From Bryobacterales bacterium (GTDB taxonomy: Bacteria; Acidobacteriota; Terriglobia; Bryobacterales; Bryobacteraceae), in the NCBI GenBank assembly GCA_003162425.1, contig PMOK01000074.1, positions 11,705-50,806 of the forward strand: DNA of 39,102 nucleotides, read 5' to 3'. The first letter of the stretch is position 1, and every line of letters begins with the position of its first letter. Below, in pieces: positions 7,395-16,434 of this stretch. Below the pieces are notes generated by a model. The model was not told where the DNA came from. It was given only the letters and a program-made list of their open reading frames with translations, and ran no database searches. Made by a program: the position numbers and the translations under genes.

Positions 7395-8948
7395 ATGTTT
7401 CGCAGTCACATCAATTTCGTGGTTGTTTACGTGTTGGCTGGAGTGCCGGGCCATCTGCATGCGCAGCAAGTATGCGGTCAATGCCATCCCCGTGAAGCGG
7501 AGAATTACGCGCGTTCGGCTATGGCCCAATCGTCTGGCAACCCGGAAGGACAACCCGGCGGGCGATTAGTTCACAAGAAATCCGGAAGCACCATAATCAT
7601 CCGGTCAGACGCAAGTGGGATGACTCACACTCTGGAAGAGGCCGGGCTCAAGGCGAAGTACCCTGTTGCTTACTACATCGGAGCGGGGATTGTCGGCCGC
7701 AGTTATCTGGTGCGCATTGGCGAGTACCTGTTTCAATCGCCAGCTTCGTATTATACGCACACGAATGGCTGGGATTTGACGCCCGGGTATGAATCCGAAC
7801 GCCAGCTCGATTTCGATCATCTGATTGTGTCCGGTTGTCTGTTCTGCCATACGGGCAATGTGGCGCTGGTCGGCTCATCGACCAACCGCTACCAGAACCC
7901 TCCGTTCACGCCAATTTCCTGTGAACGATGTCACGGTCCCGGTACGGCGCACATTCAGTCCCCCTCGGCTCATAACATAGTGAACCCGGCCAAAGCGGAT
8001 TCACGCGTCCGGGATAGCGTTTGCGAGCAATGTCATCTTGAGGGTGCGGTCCGGATCCTGAATCCAGCCAAGGACTGGTGGGACTTCCGGGCCGGCCAGG
8101 AGTTGGAGAAGACCTTCAGCGTTTATCTCGAGAACGACGAGAACGGCGTAAAGGCCGTGAGCCATGTCGAGCAACTTGCCCTGAGCAAATGCGCCCGCAT
8201 GAGCGGGGGCCGGCTGTGGTGTGGAACGTGCCATGATCCGCACGGCGATGCGCCGCTGGACCGCGGACGCCAGGTAAAGGCTATCTGCGTGTCCTGTCAC
8301 TCACAGCTCTCAGCGGCCTCGCACTCGGAGCCGGTGGCGGAGTGCACGAGCTGCCATATGCCGGCCCGTGGCGCCACCGACGTGGTACACGCTGCCGTGA
8401 CGGACCATCGCATTTTGCGAAGGCCAGAGTTGCAACCGAAGAACGTAGGCGCCGAGGCTCGAGCCCCGACGCCTTGGCATGACCCAGCAGCGCCTCTCGA
8501 TCAGCGCAATCTCGGATTGGCAACTCTTGCAGTGGCGCGCGACCATCAGTCCAGCCCTCTGGCCCGGGAAGCGGTGCGGTTACTCACTACTCTACCGCCG
8601 GAAATGGCCGAAGAACCCGAAGTCCTGAAAGCGCTTGGGTTCTTATGGCTGGAACAGAAGCAGCCCAAGAATGCATTGAAGTTCTTTGCGGCCGCGGCGC
8701 GGAAACAACCCAACGATGCCGTGGATGTGCTGAGCGAGGCCGTGGCCTACGAGGCCGAGGGAGACAATGGCGACGCCATGAAGACCTTGGAACAGGTAAT
8801 CCATATGGATCCGTCCATGCAGTGCGCTTATTTCGAACTCGCGCGCGTCTACGCAACCTTGAGGCAGCGATCGGCTGGAGAGCGCGTGCTGCGGCGCTAC
8901 GTGGAGCTGTTTCCCCAGAGCATTAAAGGCCATTTGCAATCCGAGTAG
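7395..8948 (+). CDS. Seven-haem c-type cytochrome with C-terminal TPR domain
   Basis: 517 residues. A signal peptide (ends about HLHAQ, residue 24) is followed by seven CXXCH haem sites at about residues 27, 148, 176, 210, 276, 298 and 317, a spacing reminiscent of cytochrome c554/multihaem oxidoreductase folds. Residues about 380-510 are TPR repeats (ALKFFAAAARKQPNDA, AMKTLEQVIHMDPSMQCAYFELARV). The protein should be a periplasmic electron carrier or oxidoreductase; the TPR tail would dock it to partners. It lies between a CRTAC1 gene and a TonB receptor, near two cytochrome-copper-TPR fusions. Ligands beyond the CXXCH histidines cannot be assigned by eye. No strong Shine-Dalgarno sequence is visible. 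Confidence 0.9.
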   Translation: MFRSHINFVVVYVLAGVPGHLHAQQVCGQCHPREAENYARSAMAQSSGNPEGQPGGRLVHKKSGSTIIIRSDASGMTHTLEEAGLKAKYPVAYYIGAGIVGRSYLVRIGEYLFQSPASYYTHTNGWDLTPGYESERQLDFDHLIVSGCLFCHTGNVALVGSSTNRYQNPPFTPISCERCHGPGTAHIQSPSAHNIVNPAKADSRVRDSVCEQCHLEGAVRILNPAKDWWDFRAGQELEKTFSVYLENDENGVKAVSHVEQLALSKCARMSGGRLWCGTCHDPHGDAPLDRGRQVKAICVSCHSQLSAASHSEPVAECTSCHMPARGATDVVHAAVTDHRILRRPELQPKNVGAEARAPTPWHDPAAPLDQRNLGLATLAVARDHQSSPLAREAVRLLTTLPPEMAEEPEVLKALGFLWLEQKQPKNALKFFAAAARKQPNDAVDVLSEAVAYEAEGDNGDAMKTLEQVIHMDPSMQCAYFELARVYATLRQRSAGERVLRRYVELFPQSIKGHLQSE

Positions 8949-8971
8949 CGGCTTTTTTCTTAGACACCAAA

Positions 8972-9005
8972 GAAAAAGGCCGGTCGGGCTTTCGCCCCAC
9001 CGGCC
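8972..9005 (-). terminator. Rho-independent terminator of the TonB receptor gene
   Basis: On the minus strand a GC-rich stem (GGCCGGTGGGGC / GCCCGACCGGCC, one mismatch, loop GAAA) is followed directly by a run of five T. It lies 22 bases past the stop codon of the TonB receptor gene. Confidence 0.85.
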
Positions 9006-9027
9006 ATATTAGATGCTTGCTGTCAGC

Positions 9028-12000
9028 TTAGAAGCGAATGGTTCCCGAGAACTGCAGGCTGCGCATGTAGCCGCCGGCTGCTATGCCGGTGATCTGTCCA
9101 ACGTTAGTAGCATCCACGTTGGCGTTCGGCATGCCCAGGTTGGTATGGTTAAACACGTTGCGGGAATCGGTACGCAACGTGAACGACCAGCGCTCGGTGA
9201 ACTTGAACGTCTTGAACACCGAAAGGTCCTGCTGGATGAAATGCGGACCATACAGCGAAGCGATGGGATAGTTCCCAAACGTGCCGCTGGAAGGCCACAG
9301 GAACGGACCTGTGGAGCAATTCTGGTTCGGGCACCCGGTAAAGAATTGGGTGCGATTCCCCGCCGCTCCAGCGTAGGGGTTTCCGGTTCCAAGAACGGGC
9401 CGGTTCGTAGGCCCTTCGTTGGGCTTTAGATTCGAGCCGTAGGTGCCGATGTACGGACTGAAGGGGAAGCCGCTGTAATAGGTTGTGATACCGCTCAGTT
9501 CCCAACCACCGACAACGGCGTCCGCCACGCGATTCAAGTTCGAGCCCCACTTGCGCCCCTTACCGATCGGAACATCGTAGGTTTGCGCAAGCGTCACTTG
9601 CCGATTGGGGAAGAAACCGCTATTTCCGGTACCGGCGGCCCGATCATAGAGGAAATAGTAGTTGCTGTCATATGCGTTATTTCCGGGACTATCAGCCCAC
9701 GACCGCTGGTAGGTGTAGGTTCCCTGGATTGTCCAACCATCCCAAGCTCGCACGTTTACCAGTCCCTGGAACGAGTTGTAATGCGCATTGGAGCAGTCGC
9801 AGTAATAGGAAAGATCATTGGTCCATCCGAACTTACTGAAATAAGGACGGTCCACGCTGTTGGTATTGGCAAGAACGCCGGGTTGGTAAATCGGTTCGTT
9901 CGGATTCACCGTCTGACCAGAAGTTCCGATAAAACCGTGCCGGTCCTGGTTTCCCACATAAGCGCCTTGCACGGCTATCTTATTGGTCAACTGGTGCTGG
10001 ACCGCGATGTTGTACTGGTAAACAGTCGGCAAAGTTTCTACTGCCGGCCGGAATTTGGGGTTTACGTTCGCCGGCAGCGGGAAAGTGCCGTTAGAACTAA
10101 CCTGCACCGGCGGGAGCGTGGACGGTCCTTGCGACAAGTTGAACACGTCACCAAATCCGTTTGTGGTTAGGTTTTGGTTCGACAAGACCGGCGGGTTCTG
10201 GGTCACGTTGTGCCCGAAGGTGGAACCGAACACACCCAAATCATAAGACCAGCCGTAACCGGCGCGGACCACTGTCTTCGGAGTGAGCTGGTACGCGACT
10301 CCAAACCGTGGCGCGAAATTATGCCACATCATGTTCTGGATTCCATGGGAAGAAACGCCGCCAACACCGAACACATACATCAATCCGTTTTGCAGGTCTA
10401 AGGTGGCGCCGTTACCCGGTCCGTTTACACTCTCTGGGAATACCATTTCCCAGCGGAGACCCATAGTGAGGGTCCACTTGGGGGTGGGACGCCATTCGTC
10501 TTGTCCATACCAGAAGAAGCGCTTTTGGCGTTCCTGAGCATTGGTGCTGGTGCTTACATAGCGATTGAAGCTGGTCACATCTCCCAGCAGGAAAGATGCC
10601 AGACCAATGCCGTAAACTTGGCTGCCGTCAGGCTTCACCAGTTCCGTAGGCCCGCCACCAAAGTTCAACTCACCGGCACGATGGCTGTCGCTGGGCACCC
10701 GAAGGTTCTCTGCGTAGCGGAGGTCGGCGCCGAACTTGAAACTGTGCTTGCCCATTGTCTTGGTCATGTTGTCAACGAACTGATACTGCGTCTCGGTTTG
10801 TGTGAGTGGGCAGTTGCACTGGTTTGCACCCAATGAATAACCGAGCTGGAACCCATCATTGGGCGAATTCACGTTAAAGTACGGCATGCCTGACGTGTAG
10901 GTTTTATCCAGATTCAGACCGGGGATTCCGGCCTGGGTGGCGGGATCGGTACCATATCCCTGCGGCACGTCAAAAACGTGATACCGCATATAGCCGAATC
11001 GGAATTCATTGATCAGAGTAGGGCTGGCGGTGTAGGTCCACCCAATGGCGATACTGTCGTCTCGCGATACCGAACTACCAGCGTAGTTGACGAACTGAGG
11101 ACCACCAGCCACCACGCCATACAATCCCGGCGCTGCCTCAGTGAACCCTGCGTAGCTATAGCGGCCGAAGATGGTGTTCTTCTGATTCAGGTAATAATCC
11201 TCGCGCGTGTCCCACTTGTTATACGTGATCGCCGTACCGCCGTTGCCAGCGTAATTGTTGACAAAAGGCGCACCCGGAATCTGTTGGACATTCGGGCTTG
11301 GCCAGTATGCCATAATCGCCTGAGCCTGTGGGCTGATCATGCTGGCTGGAATTGTATTATTCGGGAACGGCGATCTGCCGATGCCAGTGGACTGATTACC
11401 GGTGGTTGGATTGAAGATTTGGTACTGGCTGTTGAACGCCAACCATTCGCTGAAGTTCCCCTGGCGGCTTAGGGCATCCGGCACGCTACTCACTTTTGAA
11501 CCGCCCTGGAGTTGCCGGTTCAACTCAGCGTCGCCGAAGAAGAACAGTTTATTCTTGATCACCGGTCCGCCAATCGACCCACCAAACTGGTTCTGCCGGT
11601 AGAGAGCCGAGGGCAGATGCGAAAAAGGATCTGCTGCGACGGTCTTGAAACCGGGTGTGTTGATCTGATTGTATTCGAAAGCGCTTCCATGGAACTCATT
11701 GGTGCCGGACTTGGTGGAATAGGAAGCGATGCCGCCTCCCACGAAGTTAAACTCGGCGTCATAGTTCTGCAATGATTGCTTCACCTCGGCCAGGGAGTCG
11801 ATGTTGGGATTGATGACAATAATTCCAAGGATTGGATCCTGGTTGGTGGTTCCATCTAGCTCGTAACCCATCTGGGAAAAGAGCTGGCCATCCACCACCA
11901 TCTGAACGCTGTTCTGCGGGTTCTCGTCGGAAGCGTGCTGCCAGCCGAGTTTCGCAGTGCCAGGTTGCAACAATTCCATGGATTGCACGTTGCGCCCGAT

Positions 12001-12459
12001 GTTGGGGAGTTCTCCGATTTCCTTGGAAGTAAACGTCTGCGAGATGTCGGCTCGATCCGATTGCAGCAGCGGCGCGACCGCGAGCACTTCCACTTCGGTG
12101 GTCACCTCGCCTACCTTCAGTGCCGCGTCGTAGCGTGCCGCTGCGTCGACCTGGACCGGGATCTCGTTCGAGACCACGCGCTGGAAGCCGGCAGCTTCAA
12201 TCTCCACCTTATAGGGATCGGGTACCAACTGGCCTTTATTGTAGTTGCCGTTAGCATCGGTAGTTACCTCAAACTTGGTACCTTTGCTTGCATCAGTAAT
12301 GGTGACCTTGGCATTCGCCACTGCGGCGCCACTGGCATCCGTAACGGTGCCGAAAATCGAACCGAAAACTTGCTGTGCAAATGTCGGTGTGGTGAAGGCT
12401 ACTAAGGCTAGAACTACGGCAAGGCAGACGCTTAGGCACGTCTTGCTTGAATTACGCAT
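9028..12459 (-). CDS. Oar-like TonB-dependent receptor with carboxypeptidase-regulatory N-terminus
   Basis: 1143 residues from the ATG at 12459, chosen because AAGGAG lies 10 bases upstream and a signal peptide follows (KTCLSVCLAVVLALVAFTTPTFAQ); the frame runs further upstream without a better start. Residues about 28-115 form a carboxypeptidase-regulatory/CnaB-like domain (GSIFGTVTDASGAAVANAKVTITD). A plug-like region comes next (ELPNIGRNVQSMELLQPG) and then a long outer-membrane beta-barrel that ends in phenylalanine (IRF), as outer-membrane barrels do. The size and layout are those of the Oar-like receptors that are expanded in Acidobacteria. Import or surface binding of a large substrate is likely; the substrate is unknown. 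It is divergent from the membrane regulator at 12655, which may control it. Confidence 0.92.
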   Translation of the reverse strand: MRNSSKTCLSVCLAVVLALVAFTTPTFAQQVFGSIFGTVTDASGAAVANAKVTITDASKGTKFEVTTDANGNYNKGQLVPDPYKVEIEAAGFQRVVSNEIPVQVDAAARYDAALKVGEVTTEVEVLAVAPLLQSDRADISQTFTSKEIGELPNIGRNVQSMELLQPGTAKLGWQHASDENPQNSVQMVVDGQLFSQMGYELDGTTNQDPILGIIVINPNIDSLAEVKQSLQNYDAEFNFVGGGIASYSTKSGTNEFHGSAFEYNQINTPGFKTVAADPFSHLPSALYRQNQFGGSIGGPVIKNKLFFFGDAELNRQLQGGSKVSSVPDALSRQGNFSEWLAFNSQYQIFNPTTGNQSTGIGRSPFPNNTIPASMISPQAQAIMAYWPSPNVQQIPGAPFVNNYAGNGGTAITYNKWDTREDYYLNQKNTIFGRYSYAGFTEAAPGLYGVVAGGPQFVNYAGSSVSRDDSIAIGWTYTASPTLINEFRFGYMRYHVFDVPQGYGTDPATQAGIPGLNLDKTYTSGMPYFNVNSPNDGFQLGYSLGANQCNCPLTQTETQYQFVDNMTKTMGKHSFKFGADLRYAENLRVPSDSHRAGELNFGGGPTELVKPDGSQVYGIGLASFLLGDVTSFNRYVSTSTNAQERQKRFFWYGQDEWRPTPKWTLTMGLRWEMVFPESVNGPGNGATLDLQNGLMYVFGVGGVSSHGIQNMMWHNFAPRFGVAYQLTPKTVVRAGYGWSYDLGVFGSTFGHNVTQNPPVLSNQNLTTNGFGDVFNLSQGPSTLPPVQVSSNGTFPLPANVNPKFRPAVETLPTVYQYNIAVQHQLTNKIAVQGAYVGNQDRHGFIGTSGQTVNPNEPIYQPGVLANTNSVDRPYFSKFGWTNDLSYYCDCSNAHYNSFQGLVNVRAWDGWTIQGTYTYQRSWADSPGNNAYDSNYYFLYDRAAGTGNSGFFPNRQVTLAQTYDVPIGKGRKWGSNLNRVADAVVGGWELSGITTYYSGFPFSPYIGTYGSNLKPNEGPTNRPVLGTGNPYAGAAGNRTQFFTGCPNQNCSTGPFLWPSSGTFGNYPIASLYGPHFIQQDLSVFKTFKFTERWSFTLRTDSRNVFNHTNLGMPNANVDATNVGQITGIAAGGYMRSLQFSGTIRF

Positions 12460-12594
12460 ATCTTCTGTTCTCCTTGGAACATCTTGTGAGACTTGGTACA
12501 AACCCCAGGGCCAAACGTTGGCCAAAGCAAACCGGAACTCCGTCTAGTTTGGCCTCTCTAGTATGTTTATACAAGTTATTCCTCGGTATGATAC

Positions 12595-12608
12595 TGTTAC
12601 ATGTAACA
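12595..12608. promoter_or_regulatory. Perfect 14-bp palindrome, candidate operator
   Basis: TGTTACATGTAACA is a perfect palindrome in the ~195-base space between the TonB receptor and the divergent regulator gene. A second TGTTAC half-site lies 44 bp downstream (12639), where TTAC-N6-GTAA runs up to the regulator's start codon. An operator of the divergent pair is the simplest reading. Confidence 0.55.
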
Positions 12609-12654
12609 AAATCAACACTTGCAAAAGCTTGCGGACTTTGTTACGCTCGGGTAA

Positions 12655-13929
12655 ATGTCGGTTACCGGGGTCGTGGTCGCCGAACGCGAGGAAAAGCTTC
12701 GGCAAGTTGAGCGCGTGGTTGGGAGCGATTTGCTGCACGGGTCGGAGTCCCTGTGCAAGCTGTTACGCTACCTGGCGGAGCACTGTATCGACCATCCGGG
12801 GGCTGCGGTCAAGGAATACCAGATCGCTACTGAGCTGTTTAAACGCCCCCCGGATTTCGATCCGCGGCTGGACGCCACAGTACGGGTCCAGACTGGCCGC
12901 CTGCGCTCCAAGCTGGCTGAATACTACGCAGGCGTGGGGAAAAAGGACCCCTGGATCCTGGAGATTCCCAAAGGGGCCTACTCACTGGCATTTTACCCGC
13001 GCAACCTGGCGCCGGCGCCGGATGCGCCAATTCCCGCCCAGGTTTTAGACAAAGCGCCGCCCATCGAGCAGGTCCGAATGCGGCGACACGATGCGTGGCT
13101 GACCAGTGTAATCGTCCTCTCAGCCATTTCAATCCTGCTGGTAGCAGCCCTCGTGACGCTGATGTTGAACCGCTCGAATCCCCAGCGGACGGTGAAGACG
13201 GACACGACGGACCCGCCCGCGGCTTTGGCTTTTCTGTGGAACGATTTCGTGGCCACTCCCGAGGAACCCTGGGTGATTTTCAGCAACGCGGAATTCGCGG
13301 GGCGGCCCGAAACGGGCATGCACTATTACAACCCTGCCACCGATAGAGGCCAGCCGATCCTCGATCACTACACAGGCGTGGGCGAAGTGCTGGGCATCCA
13401 CGAGCTCGACCGCGTGTTCGCGTCGCTGCACCACGGCCTTCGGGTGAAGCGAGGCCGCCTTCTGTCGCTCGACGACGCCAAGAATAACGACCTGATTTTT
13501 GTTGGGTCACCTTCCGAAAACCTATCGCTCCGTGAGATTCCGACTACACAGGATTTTGTGTTCCGCAGTGTAGACAAAGGGCCTCGGAAGGGCGATCTTT
13601 CGGTTGTCAATGTGCATCCTCGCAAGGGCGAGGAGAGTTCCTACATCTCCACCCAGCGGCTTCCGCTCACCGAGGATTACGCCGTGATTGGGCTGATGCC
13701 AGGCTTGAATCCATCCCGCTGGGTGATGTTGCTGGCCGGCCTTACCACCATCGGAACGCAAGCCGCGGTGGAGTATGTCAGCCGGCTCAACACGGCCGAG
13801 GATCTGGTGAGGCGCATCGGCGGACCGGCGTCCGGCAAAATTTCTCCGTTCGAGTGCGTGGTGCGCGTCAAGGTAACCCAGGGTGTGCCGGTGCAGGCAG
13901 AAGTGGTGGCGTTGCACTTGCGGCACTGA
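12655..13929 (+). CDS. Membrane-anchored winged-helix regulator with periplasmic domain
   Basis: 424 residues. Residues about 25-115 resemble the winged-helix-like N-terminal domain known from Acidobacteria and from TPR/adenylate-cyclase-type regulators (LLRYLAEHCIDHPGAAVKEY, FDPRLDATVRVQTGRLRSKL, then IPKGAYSLAF). One transmembrane helix is visible (about 148-171, SVIVLSAISILLVAALVTLM). The remaining ~250 residues would then be periplasmic and are not recognised. The layout is that of a ToxR/CadC-like one-component regulator: DNA binding inside, sensing outside. Its divergent neighbour is the TonB receptor, with a perfect palindrome between them, so control of that receptor is a reasonable inference. 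The ATG has no clear Shine-Dalgarno sequence. It is convergent with 14020-15972. Confidence 0.8.
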   Translation: MSVTGVVVAEREEKLRQVERVVGSDLLHGSESLCKLLRYLAEHCIDHPGAAVKEYQIATELFKRPPDFDPRLDATVRVQTGRLRSKLAEYYAGVGKKDPWILEIPKGAYSLAFYPRNLAPAPDAPIPAQVLDKAPPIEQVRMRRHDAWLTSVIVLSAISILLVAALVTLMLNRSNPQRTVKTDTTDPPAALAFLWNDFVATPEEPWVIFSNAEFAGRPETGMHYYNPATDRGQPILDHYTGVGEVLGIHELDRVFASLHHGLRVKRGRLLSLDDAKNNDLIFVGSPSENLSLREIPTTQDFVFRSVDKGPRKGDLSVVNVHPRKGEESSYISTQRLPLTEDYAVIGLMPGLNPSRWVMLLAGLTTIGTQAAVEYVSRLNTAEDLVRRIGGPASGKISPFECVVRVKVTQGVPVQAEVVALHLRH

Positions 13930-13933
13930 GAGC

Positions 13934-14010
13934 AAAGGCACCGTCTCCCTCACGGTCGCGGTTCGGTAACGCTCCTTCCGAACCGCGACCGTAAGGGAGA
14001 CGGTGCCTTT
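13934..14010. repeat. 33-bp inverted repeat between convergent genes
   Basis: Arms of 33 bases (13934-13966 and 13978-14010) pair with a single mismatch around an 11-base loop. The core reads GGCACCGTCTCCCT. It occupies the gap between two convergent stop codons and would act as a bidirectional terminator-like hairpin. The core resembles that of 16435-16513. Confidence 0.85.
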
Positions 14011-14019
14011 CTAACCACG

Positions 14020-15972
14020 CTATTTCGATCCTGCGCCTTTGCGTTTGGCGACTTCATCCTTCTTGGCTTGAGCCACAGATTTGACTGCGGGGCTGATGTT
14101 GGGCGTGGCGAGAGCCTTGTCGAACGCGTCCGAGGCATCGTCCAGCTTGCCTGTATCCTCGTAAGCCTGGCCCAATCGGGTCCACAGAACTGCATTCGGC
14201 GTGGCGGCTACCGAGATGGATTGCTTGTAGTCCGCGATTGCTTCGTCATATTTCTGCCGCAACGCAGCGGCCTGCCCCATGGCTTCGTATGCCTGGGATT
14301 CAAAGTCTCTTTTTGCAGCTTCCCATTGCATTACCTTCGCGGCCTCCAGGCCAGCTTTGGCTAGTTGGTCTACTTTGGCGAGTTTTTGCTCTTTGTCAAG
14401 GTCAAACGGGCGGGTGTGACGGGCAGTTTCTGAAGCCATGGTGACCAGTGCGAAGGCGCCCTTGGGATCGGCATTGAGAAGCCTCTCGCCGTAGAACAAC
14501 AACTGCGCGAAGTCATCCTTGCGCTGCTCAATCTGCATTGCCGTCTGGAGGAGCATGACCTTGAATTCGGTATCGGCGAAGTTGGTGAGAACGTTCTCGA
14601 TGGCCTGGAGTTGCTGGCCGGGCGTCTGGGCGTCCTGAACGGCGCGCAGGGCCTCCAGCTCCTTCGGCGACTTGGGGCGAGGCTTGGTTGCTTCCTTGGC
14701 CGGCTCCGCAGTCAGGCTCTTCAAGGGCAGGTTGGCGTCGAAAGCGACGGAGAAGAAGCCGATCATCATCTCATCAAAGCTCTGGTCACCCCACGTCACG
14801 TCCTTCGCGGGGTCCGGATTGTTGGGATTATTCGCCGAATTGTCGAAGTGCGCGGTGCACTGGATACGGGTTCCTTTCGGGAGAAGAATTGGCTTCGCCA
14901 GATCGTAGGAAAGTTGCCAGCTAAAGTTGTAGTTGAGCACGCGGAGTAGGGTTTCCGTCTGGCCGTTGGGATAAATTGCGCGAAACTCGAAGTCCTTACC
15001 GCGGTAATGCATGTGGGGTTGCATCCCAGTCAACATCACCTCGGCTCCCAAATCGAACACGGAGTCCACTCTGTAGTTCGGATCGCCGGCGGGGATCTTG
15101 AGATCGTCGTTGTAGGCAGCGAGCCCGGCCACACGCTGTTTGGGTGGTCCCGGCGCGAACACCAGGCCCAGCCTGCTGCGGTCCGTGCCGGGCTTGCCGT
15201 TGGTGGTGTAGTGCATCTGGAACACAATATCGGAGCCCGCTTTGATCAAGATGGCCTGCCCGAGCTGGAGTTGCATGGGGAACGCGCCGGGTGTGTAACC
15301 TGCCACGCCCTCGCCCGGGACGCCGTCGTCCTTTTTCCTCTTGTGCTTTTTGGAGGGATCAAAAGGCACACCAATCTTCGCGTCTTTCAGCCACGCGGAA
15401 CCTGGCTCACGCGTAAACACCACGATGTGATGCACCAGCGCTGGATTGCCAGGCCGTACTTCGGCACACTGGACCCAACGGTCTTCGGTGAACCGCGAGG
15501 GTACCACGATGTGTTGTAGATCCAGAACGCCGGAGGCCGGGACATGAAATGCGTTGGGCATCTCGATGACGACGTCCGGCTTCGGAATGCGCCAGCCTTC
15601 CAGGAATTGTAGCGGCTCCGGAGCGTCCTTGGGATCACCCTGCGGCGCGCCCTGGTCTGACCAGGCCACGAGTGTGGAGATGTCTTTCTCGGAAAGCGAG
15701 CGATCGTTCGAGAACTTTCCGATATGCGGATCGGCGAACCAGGGCGGCATCTTTCGCATCAGCACGGCTTCTTTCATGGCTTTAGCCCACGGCCGTGCCT
15801 CTTCATAGGTGAGCAGGGAGAACGGTGCGGCCTCGCCGGGACGATGGCATTCCTGGCAGCTCTTCTCGAATATAGGCAGAACGTCTTTGGAAAACGTCAC
15901 CGGCGGCGGAGTGGTCGCGGCAGTCAATGCGGAAGCGAGCAAGAGCCCGGAGAAAACGGGACCGAGACGCAT
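14020..15972 (-). CDS. Cytochrome c / PHM-like copper monooxygenase / TPR fusion protein, paralogue 2
   Basis: 650 residues. A signal peptide ends near residue 19. The cytochrome c module has C39-Q-E-C42-H43 followed by RPGEAAPFSLLTYEEARPW, nearly the same string as in the paralogue at 1343-3247. The central part keeps the PHM-type copper ligands: H181-H182, H254, H320-M-H322 and M402 in a DEM motif. The C-terminal ~210 residues are helical with two or three TPR-like units near the end (AIADYKQSI, WTRLGQAYEDTGKLDDASDAF). It is a probable periplasmic copper oxidoreductase with a built-in electron-transfer haem; the substrate is unknown. AAGGGG lies upstream of the ATG. Unlike the first paralogue it is not coupled to a separate TPR gene. 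Confidence 0.88.
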   Translation of the reverse strand: MRLGPVFSGLLLASALTAATTPPPVTFSKDVLPIFEKSCQECHRPGEAAPFSLLTYEEARPWAKAMKEAVLMRKMPPWFADPHIGKFSNDRSLSEKDISTLVAWSDQGAPQGDPKDAPEPLQFLEGWRIPKPDVVIEMPNAFHVPASGVLDLQHIVVPSRFTEDRWVQCAEVRPGNPALVHHIVVFTREPGSAWLKDAKIGVPFDPSKKHKRKKDDGVPGEGVAGYTPGAFPMQLQLGQAILIKAGSDIVFQMHYTTNGKPGTDRSRLGLVFAPGPPKQRVAGLAAYNDDLKIPAGDPNYRVDSVFDLGAEVMLTGMQPHMHYRGKDFEFRAIYPNGQTETLLRVLNYNFSWQLSYDLAKPILLPKGTRIQCTAHFDNSANNPNNPDPAKDVTWGDQSFDEMMIGFFSVAFDANLPLKSLTAEPAKEATKPRPKSPKELEALRAVQDAQTPGQQLQAIENVLTNFADTEFKVMLLQTAMQIEQRKDDFAQLLFYGERLLNADPKGAFALVTMASETARHTRPFDLDKEQKLAKVDQLAKAGLEAAKVMQWEAAKRDFESQAYEAMGQAAALRQKYDEAIADYKQSISVAATPNAVLWTRLGQAYEDTGKLDDASDAFDKALATPNISPAVKSVAQAKKDEVAKRKGAGSK

Positions 15973-16078
15973 GAGAACCCCTTTGCTTCAGTATATGAGG
16001 ACGTGGAGCAGCGAATCCTTCCTGAAGCGGGCGTGCCTGTCGATTTCAGTCCAAACCTGCTCGAAAGATGACCGGGGG

Positions 16079-16390
16079 TTATTTCACCGGCGAAGATCCT
16101 TCGGCACCGCGCACCTTGCGCGCGCGTTTCTTTTCCTTGCGCGGCAATCTCGACTTGTTCTTCTTGGCGAGTTTTGGGATCTTTTTCGAGACTTGGCCGG
16201 TTTTTGCGGCGACAATCGCTTCAGCCGCCGGTTCTGGTGATCCTTTCTCTTCGGTCTTCGGCGCCGGCTCTTTTGGTTTTTGCTCCTTGGGCTTCTGCTC
16301 CTTAGCTTTCGGCTCTTTGGGCTTGGGCTCTTTCGCGGTCTGGTCTTTCGGTTTCTGCTCTTTTGGTTTCTGCTCTTTTCCGTTTGCCAT
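16079..16390 (-). CDS. Lysine-rich repetitive basic protein (histone H1-like)
   Basis: 103 residues from the ATG at 16390 (GGGAG just upstream); an upstream ATG at 16471 is less likely because its extension lies in a palindromic repeat. The first half is a low-complexity repeat of K-P-K-E-(Q/P) units, then a short AEAIVAAKTG stretch and a very basic tail (KKNKSRLPRKEKKRARKVR). No folded domain is recognised. Such composition is seen in histone H1-like or nucleic-acid-binding bacterial proteins; DNA or RNA binding is inference only. It lies upstream of the copper fusion on the same strand with ~106 bases between. Confidence 0.6.
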   Translation of the reverse strand: MANGKEQKPKEQKPKDQTAKEPKPKEPKAKEQKPKEQKPKEPAPKTEEKGSPEPAAEAIVAAKTGQVSKKIPKLAKKNKSRLPRKEKKRARKVRGAEGSSPVK

Positions 16391-16434
16391 TCTCCCAGTA
16401 TGCGATGTTTGGTGGAGTATTTGCATCACAAACT

